Part shown: positions 56,100 to 64,000 of the stretch, piece after piece
Numbering within the stretch: position 1 is the first letter of the stretch
Layout of the letters: each line of letters begins with the position of its first letter
From: Halichondria panicea
Taxonomy: Eukaryota > Porifera > Demospongiae > Suberitida > Halichondriidae
Direction: 5' to 3'
Length of the DNA: 64,000 nucleotides
Assembly (NCBI RefSeq): GCF_963675165.1
Contig: NC_087384.1
Location: forward strand, 5,325,182-5,389,181
Notes under the pieces: generated by a model
What the model was told of the DNA's origin: nothing
Databases searched by the model: none
Seen by the model: the letters and a program-made list of their open reading frames with translations, nothing else
Position numbers and translations under genes: made by a program

Positions 56100-59000
56100 C
56101 TAGAGTAGCCTCAGCACATAAATAAACTCAGTGGTAAACTCAGTGGTTAAGTTAAACTCACGTCTTTTTTTATACGCTTCGTTCAAAACCTTGTAGTCTT
56201 CATTAGACGGCTTATCAGGAAGCAAACCATTGGAAAAGTCACGTTGGTGAACACCATCAATCACTCTCTTCTCCTTTTGCGTGAGTTTTGCATACTTTCT
56301 GGTTCTTTTGTCTCGATAGTCTGGCTTCAACCACCTTATGTCAAGCCTGAAAGTGAACATAAATGTTTTAAGTAATATCCTATACGTATTTTATATAATT
56401 ATATAGATGTGCTATAATTATACGAAAAATATAGAGACAAGCACCTTTCACACATGCACAACTAACTTATATATATACAGTGTACCTGTACAAAATAACT
56501 TTTCAAAATTGCTAGGCCATTTGTCAGACCAAGTAACATATTGGTTGGACATATCACTAATTTGCTAGGACATGCACATCGCTGCACTATATACATACAA
56601 ATGATTGATTGGTCACAAGGGCTGACCATGTGCTGTTTTGCTAAGTCATTTGTGTGAATTGCACGGAAATTGACCGATTACCGGCTGCAATTTTGTACAC
56701 TAATATTATATGCCTGTAACTGCAAGAATCATTTACCAGTAGTGCATGATGCTGTTTGAGTCGTACTCAGATTGCTCTTTCTTATCAATTGTGACGTCAC
56801 AATTTGTTCTGAAATGTTGTTTGCAGGCCATTGCACATCCAGTACCTTTCCTCATTTCTTTCTCTCCAATGATGAATCGATAACGACCTATTGCATTTTT
56901 CTGGCTCAGTATGTCCCAAAAGTCAGATCGTTGATGCTCATGCTGCAATCCCAATGCATGGCCAAACTCGTGAAGAACATAGCTTATTTTTTGTTCGTCT
57001 GTAAATTTGAGCAAACCGAGGCTCATCGTAGGCTTTCCCCGATGCTTGGGGTCTTGGGCATCAGACCCAACGTAAGACCAGCATGTACCACCAGGAGCTG
57101 CATGTATAATTCACAGAGGAACTATATATAATGAGAGTTATAATTATTATAGCTGTCAATAATGAAAGCATGCATGCACCGTGCGGGTGCTGATGCTGAT
57201 TTCTCAGTGGAGGCGCCCAAGCTTACAGCATGCGCATGAAGCAATTACATTATATTATATTGAATGCACACACGCACAATTAAATACTTGCATTGCATGC
57301 ATGCATGCATGCATGGAATCAGAATTGTGCAAAAAGAATCGCATGGTAAACCATGCACGATTGTAGCTGGCTGCCAAAGGAGGCGGAATTCACAATAATT
57401 TAAACACATGCATGCATGGTCAATATAGCAATATTGATCGTACCATAACAAATTTTGGAACGAGTGTACTCGCGGATAATTGGAAATCACTTGCGAGTAA
57501 TTACGACATGCAGTTATGATTATTAATTTTACAACTTAACCCTTTCCCGGCTTTAGCCGTCATATGACGGCAGCGGTAGTGATAATTTTCAAAAAATCGT
57601 TGTGGGCACTGTGTTGGAGCTATGCGCACACTGTAGGTACCAGCACATGCGCATTGGGCTGCTCTTTCACATGGTATCTTTAATATCTTGCCTTGAGGTA
57701 CGCTTTGTGCAGTACTGTCGAAAGAAAAGTGACCGTTTGATAATGGCTACAAGATCTTCGTAGTACAACCTCAGCGAGGTTCTAGGGCAGCTAGACAGTG
57801 AGAATAACGATGCTTATGGCCTTGTTGAGTAAGAGGACAGTGACTGGGATCATACCAAGAGAGGAAACTACTTTTCAGAGGTCAAGCTATAAACATAGAG
57901 CCTGAAGAGCCGGAGGAAGAAGCTCCTGAGCATGAACCAAATCCTGGACCTTGTAAGTAACTATGGAGTATCATATGTAGTCTGGATAGCTTCAGTATGG
58001 TATGCTTAGTCTAGTTAGTACACAAGTGGACATCATGAGCCACCATTGAACTTGTAAACCTGTGTGTAGGTGAAGAAACATTTCCCGGGAAAAGAGCGTC
58101 TGTCGATACGACCTCGCAGAGAAGTTTCTGCTGATCCTGATTGAACCATGTCACCGTGAGAACATTGATTGAGAACACTTACTTAGTGTTTTTAGTTACT
58201 TCATGCCTTCATACAATATTCTTTATGTTCATAATTGTAAAATGTGTAAAAAATCGTTAATTAGTGGGGTGTGGTCAGTTGCTAGGTAACGATGATGATG
58301 TCATGGTACCCCCAGGATCTGGGCTACCTGTAGGAAATAGTTGCAAGCGATTTCAATGCATTGTTCATGAGATATTTATTTTTAAAGAAAAATAGGTATT
58401 TATTCTGTATTTTGTTTTTTTAATTAAAGCCGGGAAAGGGTTAATATACCATATGTTTTGCGAGCATCAAACATTTACGAACTTTGCGAGGGTTTCAATT
58501 CGCAACAATAAAATTCGCAAAACCTAAATTATTACTAGTAAATAAACACGATCCTTGCCAAAACGCAATAGTTAGATCACAAAAGGTCAAATTTTCTGCT
58601 GATTTGGCTCATTTGCAAAGGTTTTCATCAGCAAAATACCAAATAATTATAGTATTATCACCTTAACCCTAGCTTTTGTGACAGATTAATTTTCACTAGG
58701 CTGTACGCCTAATTAACTAAGAAATTCACTAGACAGTGTGATAAAAATTAAAGCCAGAAGCTATTTGTTTACTATTGGTAAGATTTCATATTGAAGATGT
58801 TTTGGTTGCCTAGCAACCTAAATTGAAGTGAAGAGATGTCTCTAAATCCGGGCGAGGAGATTCCAGACAAGAAGTAGCTATGGAAGGAGCCATTTACACG
58901 TCAATAACATACATTTCATTTCATGTGTAATGGGTGTGGTCAAGTCAGAGTATTGCTACAAGTGATGAAGACTTCAAGTACGACATATGGAAATCTTCCT

Positions 59001-62000
59001 CAACAAGAGAATTTCAGAAGCATGGAAGCATTGATCTATATGCACTACAGTGGAACCTCCATAAAACGGACACCATTGGGGAACAGCCTTTTGGCCGTTA
59101 TAGAGAGATGGTCTTCCTTGGGAGGTTCCGATTGCATGCCAGCTATGTATGCTCTATGAGTCATTTCTTGCTGCAAATGAATCTTGGAGCTTCGCTAACT
59201 GCTTCTTTAGCTCATACAAGCTTTGAAAAGGCTGTATAGGGACAAGCTACAGCTAGGTTTTCACGATTGTGTAAAATAATGCTATCTCAGAAATAAATTT
59301 CTGCTAATTCTGGGTCTGGCTGTTCGCTCTGGGAGGTTATTTTCCATAGCTAAAGCTGGTTGGGGACTAGAAAGCTGCTCGTTGTACGGAGTAGAGAGGT
59401 TGTCGCTCCTGAGAGGTTGCTTTACATTGAAGTCTTCAATCCGGACCTGAGCTCTTGGCCATTATATATAGCGTGTGGTTGCTCTTCAGAAGTGGTCGTT
59501 AATGGAGGTTCCACTGTATATGGAGTACCTAAGAATAGTAAAATACTAAGCTAATTATGCTTTATTTCGCACTATGTTTTCTTACATAGAGTGATTTTCA
59601 TTCTTCACAGCCATCCAGAGCTTCAAGATGCATGATTCCTGATGACTAGTTATCTATAGCTAGAACTTGTTACACTATATAGCACTGTATTATATAACAA
59701 AGGAGAGCTCACAAGAGTGTCTTTTTTCGAGTAAGATAAAAAAAGAGAGGGATTGGAAACGGAAGTGGTGCACGTGACCATTTAACATTGGTTCTACACA
59801 GAGGCCTCGAAAACTACCGTATAGCAGGTAATTTTCGTGGGGCAAAATATTTATGGTTTTTGTGGTTGAAGGTCGATCTGACCACGAATATTTTACCCAC
59901 GAATAAAGCGACCTTGTCTACCTTTACCTGCAGTGCAAGCAGCAACCACAAAAATATTATCCACGAAATAACTAAATACTGCTCAACCACGAATATTTTG
60001 TCCCCCGAAAATTACCCGCTATACGATATCCGCTTTTCGTCTTATTTTGCCGGGTAATTTGCTCGAAATAAGTTTCCTCGAGACATTATCTCCTTCAGTA
60101 ATTTATAGCATGCCTATTCTGTGAGCCACGTGTGCTAATGACTGACCACACCCAGACATTTAAGTAAAGTTATAAGCTTCAAAGTGCTATTTTAGGGTCT
60201 TTGATAGCCTCGATCGAGACCAGGCCGATTAATATACGGCCTGGTCTCGGTACGAGTCCCCCAGAATCTGGATGACTCGTATACTTTATAGTAAAATGAT
60301 ACCATAAACTAGTTTGTTTGCTAGTTTCTTTCCGTATTAATTTTAACAAATACTTGTCTCCTGTGAAGCTGTGGCTAATGCTCTCTATTACGTTGTCGAG
60401 AAGGCTTGATAGCTAGCTGTGGCCCTCTATGGTGTTGTCGAGAAGGCTTGCACACTAGTTTGAAGCCAGAAGAAGCTCTCATTTGTACAGAAACCAAGTT
60501 CAAAACATCACGACCATCCAACCATCATAGAGGTAGATGAGAGCCTCTTCTGGTTTCAGACTAGTGTGCATGCCTTCTCGACAACACCATAGAGGGCCAC
60601 AGCTAGCTAGCTAGGTTATAAAGCTTCATATCATAATAATACATAGTAGTGGGCGTGTTTGGACCACGCCTATGATTAATTACCCATGCAATAGGTACCA
60701 GGCCGTATTTTAATCGGCCTGGATTCGAGGCTATATTTAGGTCTTTGATTGCTATAACATGTAAGCGTCCTAATTATAAGTTCTAATAAGTATAGATTTT
60801 TAAATAGAAGTGAGCTGCACAGAATAAGCACACCTGCTAGTGGTTTATTCTCCACAGTGTGTAGAAATAGGCTACCTCGCAAGCCACACCAAAGGGTTAA
60901 CATGTATACCGTATTACTAGAATGTTTTGCGAGCATCAAACATTTGCGAACTTTGCGATGGTTGATCAATTCGCAACATTAAAATCAGCAAAACCTAAAG
61001 TATTACTAGTAAATACACACAATCCTTACCAGAACGCAATAGTTAGATCGCAATGGGTCAAATTTTCTGCTGATTTGGCTCATTCGCAAAGGATTTTCAC
61101 CAGCAAAATATTCTAATACGGCACCTGAAATTAATGTATCAGTCGAACACTCACATGAGGTAAGCGTCACTCTAATGTCTGCATCTTGCTTTGTTGCGGG
61201 ACTTAGAGAGATTTTAGGGTAGGATACAGCATTGTCATTCCACGACTTCACCCACGACAAAATTTGTGATTGTGATAACGGATCATCACCGTACTTCCAG
61301 CCATCTTTTTTTAGCACCTCCGGATTCATGAAGTGGACTTTGAGCACTTTTTTACCCCACAACTGGCTCAAGCGAACTGATCCATATAAGGCCTCTTCTG
61401 GCATATTGCTTTGGTGCTCATTTGGTGTATGGTCATACTCTCGTTCAGTGGTGCATAATAGCTGTGAAATAGTTATATAATTGTTATCAAATACATGAAA
61501 GTATAACCCTTTTTGTGATAATTACATTACTTAAGCATTTGAAGTTCCGAGTTACCTTTTGCTCAGACAAAGGTGAGACATCTGGAGGATTATCATTCTG
61601 AGGATTCTCATCTGAAGATTGCTGAAAAAGAAGGACATGCACTATCACATGATTTGTATGCTTGTGGGTATGTTTTTGCTAGCACGCTCGCTGTCAACAT
61701 CTCTATGAGCATGCCTGCATCAGCATGGTGTTTATATGTTTTTCCTCATTTTCAAGCTTTCTATACATTTCCAGGTAAGGCTTTCTAGTGCAAGCAGCAT
61801 CACAAAAATTATATTCACGAACTGCATGACTATAAATATTGCTCAACCACAAATGTTTTGGCCCGGAAATTACCCGCTATTATATACAATAGTACCAATA
61901 CTTTGCTGTGTGATGACAATGAGCAATAATTTAAACGTAAATACTATAATTATTACAATGGCTTTTTAGCTAACAACTGTACCTCTGCTGATGAAACAAC

Positions 62001-62469
62001 AGGCTTCTCTCGGAGTTGTTGATTGCCACTTGACTTCTCTGACGGTGGAATGCCTAAACAGTGCATACAAGTATTATGATTATAAGTATTATATAGTCAT
62101 GCTATCTGTAATCCACATGCACCGTCACAGAGTGCATGCTGCTTACTTGCCTGCACAAAGTTCGCACATTTTCTTAGCAACATTTCCAACTTCGAGATCT
62201 AAACAGATATCCACAAAGTCCCGATAGGTGGCGAAGGTTGTGCTCATCCATTTTTTGAGCACCAGCTCAGTTTTCTCGCAATAAGACGAATGTGTGGCAT
62301 TGATGTCAGAAATGTCACCTGGATTCAAATGCATCTTAGTAGCAAACGCTGTGTAGTATTTAATATGTTTGGATATTTTTTCCAGGTGTACATCCCTACA
62401 CTCTAAATTAAGTTGCCAGTCTTGTACTCCAGTCCGTTTCTTCAACCCATGAATTGTGATTTTCTCCAT
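56100..62469 (-). CDS. Death-type domain fused to astacin-like metalloprotease
   Basis: Six exons, phases all agree: 62151-62469, 61983-62053, 61556-61621, 61155-61461, 56737-57097, 56100-56346; 456 aa. Residues about 30-106 are a Death-fold domain (MHLNPGDISDINATHS, VLKKWMSTTFATYRDFVDIC, NVAKKMCEL). A polar linker (107-165) follows. Then a metzincin: VRLSQLWGKKVLKVHF, ILSWVKSWND, DADIRVTL, CWSYVGSDA, zinc site HEFGHALGLQHEH (HExxHxxGxxH, about 297-309) and Met-turn SIMHYW (about 370-375), with a 4 kb intron inside the protease. The HEH-QR and MHY features are astacin-like. No signal peptide, so it is intracellular, unlike most astacins. Intron 1 is a GC-AG intron (CAG/GCAAGT). Confidence 0.8.
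57540..58440. mobile_element. piggyBac-like remnant, 0.9 kb
   Basis: Ends CCCTTTCCCGGCTTTA and its complement, flanked by TTAA (57536-57539, 58441-58444), the piggyBac signature. The interior has a decayed acidic reading frame (LSEVLGQLDSEN, EDSDWDHTKR, EPEEPEEEAPE) like the N-terminus of piggyBac transposases, broken by stops; the catalytic core is missing. Sits in intron 4 of the Death-protease gene. Confidence 0.8.
58445..58665. mobile_element. TTTTGCGAGCATC MITE, copy 1
   Basis: Left end ATACCATATGTTTTGCGAGC, right end with CAGCAAAATACCA. Close to 60909-61121 over its length (AACATTTACGAACTTTGCGA, CCTTGCCAAAACGCAATAGT). Confidence 0.65.
59048..59516. mobile_element. CAGTGGAACCTCC MITE, TA-flanked
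   Basis: Ends CAGTGGAACCTCCATAA and the complement of TTAATGGAGGTTCCACTG, flanked by TA. 469 bases, with two internal GGAGGTT(C/A) words. Ends of the CAGTNGAACC type suggest a Tc1/mariner-pogo relative. No transposase. Confidence 0.75.
59817..60026. mobile_element. CCGTATAGC(A/G)GGTAATTTTCG MITE
   Basis: Ends CCGTATAGCAGGTAATTTTC and the complement of GAAAATTACCCGCTATACG, flanked by TA. Related at the tips to the 6277 family but with a different interior (AATATTTTACCCACGAATAA). A one-ended remnant lies at 61790-61880. Confidence 0.75.
60204..60734. mobile_element. ATAGCCTCGA MITE, sister of 51970
   Basis: Ends ATAGCCTCGATCGAGACCAG and the complement of GGCCTGGATTCGAGGCTAT. A word TTTAGG(G)TCTTTGAT flanks both sides, a long probable target duplication. 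Internal nested inverted repeat as in the 51970 copy (GAGAGCCTCTTCTGGTTTCA). Confidence 0.7.
60909..61121. mobile_element. TTTTGCGAGCATC MITE, copy 2
   Basis: Left end CCGTATTACTAGAATGTTTT, right end complement of AAAATATTCTAATACGG. Better preserved than the copy at 58445; the two lie in the same intron. Confidence 0.7.
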
Positions 62470-62707
62470 TTTGTCAATTTGATAGACTATACTACGCAAC
62501 AGTATATAGCTGCAAAGTGACAAAGCATAATTAGAATTTGAGATACCACATCTATAATAATTATAATTGCGGCTATAGCTACCATATACATAAGTGGCAT
62601 ATTTATAGTATAAAATTATACTCTGCATGTGCATCAAGTTTTATCAAAAATGTCACATGACTATAATTGCGTTTATATACCATAATTATATAATTATATA
62701 GCATGTA
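62470..62707. other. 5' region of the Death-protease gene
   Basis: The open frame continues upstream of the chosen ATG with a Tyr-rich, non-conserved translation, so the MEKITIHGL start is preferred. TATA-like CTATATACTG lies about 30-40 bases before that ATG. No other feature. Confidence 0.4.
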
Positions 62708-63410
62708 GGGCAGGTGGAAACGAATGAAACAGGAAAGCTGAAAACTGAAAGGAAACGGGAAATGGTCGTCATGCAGTATGTTTTTGTGCAAATTGTAAAT
62801 TTTATTTTATGATGACACAATAGTGAGTGATAACTGATAACAAGATAAGTCCACACTCTGGGAGTAAAAATGCTGATAGATGGAACCTTGTTTAGAGAAA
62901 ACATAAGTCAACCACTACAATGTACACAGTGGGACTATACTATAAACAGGCAATGAACGATAGACAATGTTAAAAGAATTAACACAACTGGCAATACACA
63001 CTTATTATACACGCTAGCAATGGGCGAATGGTCTAGCTCTCAGTAAAGAGGGGGATAACTCACTCCGCATGTGTATCTGGCTCCTATAGAGGACCTCTCT
63101 CTCTTCCATCAGCATGGCCTGGACATAATTATAGTTGGCCGCCCGGACGCAGAATCACACAATGCAGTTGGCTAGTGCATTGTATAGTGAAACCTGTCTG
63201 CCCTAGGTCATCCTCTATAACACAGAGAGCTGAGCCAGGTTAATGGGCCCTCCAGAAGTCTTTCCACAAAAATTAACTACATGTATAGCTAACTTTGATT
63301 TGCTAAAACACAGTTACACACTGGCAACCATTTCCCATTTCCTCTTCAGTTTTCGGCTTAAGTTTATAATTCAGCTTTACAGTTTCCGTTTCATTCGTTT
63401 CCACCTGCCC
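62708..63410. mobile_element. GGGCAGGTGGAAACG TIR element
   Basis: Ends GGGCAGGTGGAAACGAATGA and its complement, flanked by TA. 703 bases. Subterminal GAAA(C/T)-rich words are also inverted (CTGAAAACTGAA near 62740 against TTCAGTTTTC near 63346). No transposase. Confidence 0.75.
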
Positions 63411-63412
63411 TA

Positions 63413-63655
63413 GCGTGTATATTTCGAGGGTATAAATGTTCGCGGTTTTTATAATTAAGCACGTAAAGGCCCTTGACCACAATCTATACTACCGGGCCAT
63501 GTACTGCGAACATTTATACCACAAATTTAATATCGCATACATGCATGCTGGGTGCAGAAAGGCTGCTATTCCGCGAAATTGAAACCTTCGTAACGGTCAT
63601 TCCGCGAAAGTTTATACATTATACCCTCGAAATATATAGACTACCCGCTATACGA
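63413..63655. mobile_element. CCGTATAGCGGG-family MITE, degraded
   Basis: Left part GTATATTTCGAGGGTATAAA, right part ATACCCTCGAAATATATAGA then CTACCCGCTATACG. The left tip is missing where it abuts the preceding element, so the 62708 element may have inserted into its end. Confidence 0.65.
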
Positions 63656-63831
63656 CATAGTCAACCTCATTAATCAGTTGTACAGCCTGATTGTAGATCT
63701 ACATAGTGACTTTTATATGTAAGTCTCTGCGCTGCATAAACACATTATGGTTATTAGATACATTATGGTTATATTATTTGTCACTGCCACACAAGGAGGG
63801 GGGGATACAATTTGGAACTGAATTTGACATA

Positions 63832-63974
63832 CCGTAAAACCTCTATTTAAGGCGACCCCCTCTAAATTAAGCGACACTTGGACATTTTACCCATATAAAT
63901 TCTTTTTTATGTGTACATTAAAACTCTACTTTTGCAAAACGTTAAAAGTGTCGCTTTAAATCGAGGTTTTACGG
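63832..63974. mobile_element. CCGTAAAACCTC MITE
   Basis: Ends CCGTAAAACCTCTATTTAAG then GCGAC, and the complement GTCGCTTTAAATCGAGGTTT then TACGG. 143 bases, fold-back structure. Same tip style as 14518-14827. Confidence 0.8.
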
Positions 63975-64000
63975 TTAAAAATGATCACAACTTCTGTAGT

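Noticed and set aside
57245-57490. 81-aa minus-strand frame rich in His/Cys/Met
   Set aside because: It is a translation of a GCATGCAT palindromic run in an intron of the Death-protease gene.

Overview
The window is eukaryotic. Genes have GT-AG introns, often short and in phase, intergenic DNA is AT-rich, and short inverted-repeat transposons are dense. A compact gene with a Death-type domain, a sponge-like class I aldolase and many palindromic elements ending in CCGTATAGCGGGTATA suggest a demosponge. That placement is inference; the sequence alone does not name the species.

Left two thirds (about 1-40 kb). This part is a segmentally duplicated array, all on the + strand, of one intronless gene family I do not recognise. 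Each complete protein is about 250-295 aa and consists of two tandem copies of one domain of about 120 aa. Each domain has a HIxYFYL-like motif, a W...WPG-type motif, an (T)ERxREExLNxxVRxPL motif and a closing I(S/T)RACxY motif. Eleven copies are visible in three subtypes. Subtype 1 lies at 2231 (fragment), 5325, 8014 (frameshifted), 22929 and 29601 (5'-truncated). Subtype 2 lies at 10293, 26993 (frameshifted), 33036 and 39010. Subtype 3 lies at 19392 and 35966 (pseudogene). Spacers are duplicated with the genes, and subtype-specific promoter motifs (a CACGTG/TATA block and a GCATGCACCGGATGTTGC block) recur upstream. This young, birth-and-death array is the best candidate for an undescribed system. 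Inside it sits a conserved minus-strand gene, probably HAUS8 (augmin subunit), with an intron-containing tRNA-Ile(UAU) in one of its introns.

Middle (41.5-45.1 kb). An unrecognised minus-strand multi-exon gene, with a decayed copy of two exons at 1.4-2.0 kb, is head to head with a fructose-bisphosphate aldolase gene. The promoter between them holds RFX X-box-like and ETS-like motifs.

Right third (45.4-64 kb). Two tandem phosphatidylserine decarboxylase paralogues share all four intron positions but differ in their N-terminal targeting regions. A 2.5 kb TTAA-flanked transposon lies inside the first; it carries an intact gene for a P2X7-ballast-like protein and a decayed transposase. Next come a twin-CX9C C22orf39-like gene and, on the minus strand, a gene encoding a Death-type domain fused to an astacin-like zinc metalloprotease. 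Its large fourth intron and the window end are full of MITEs and a piggyBac-like remnant.
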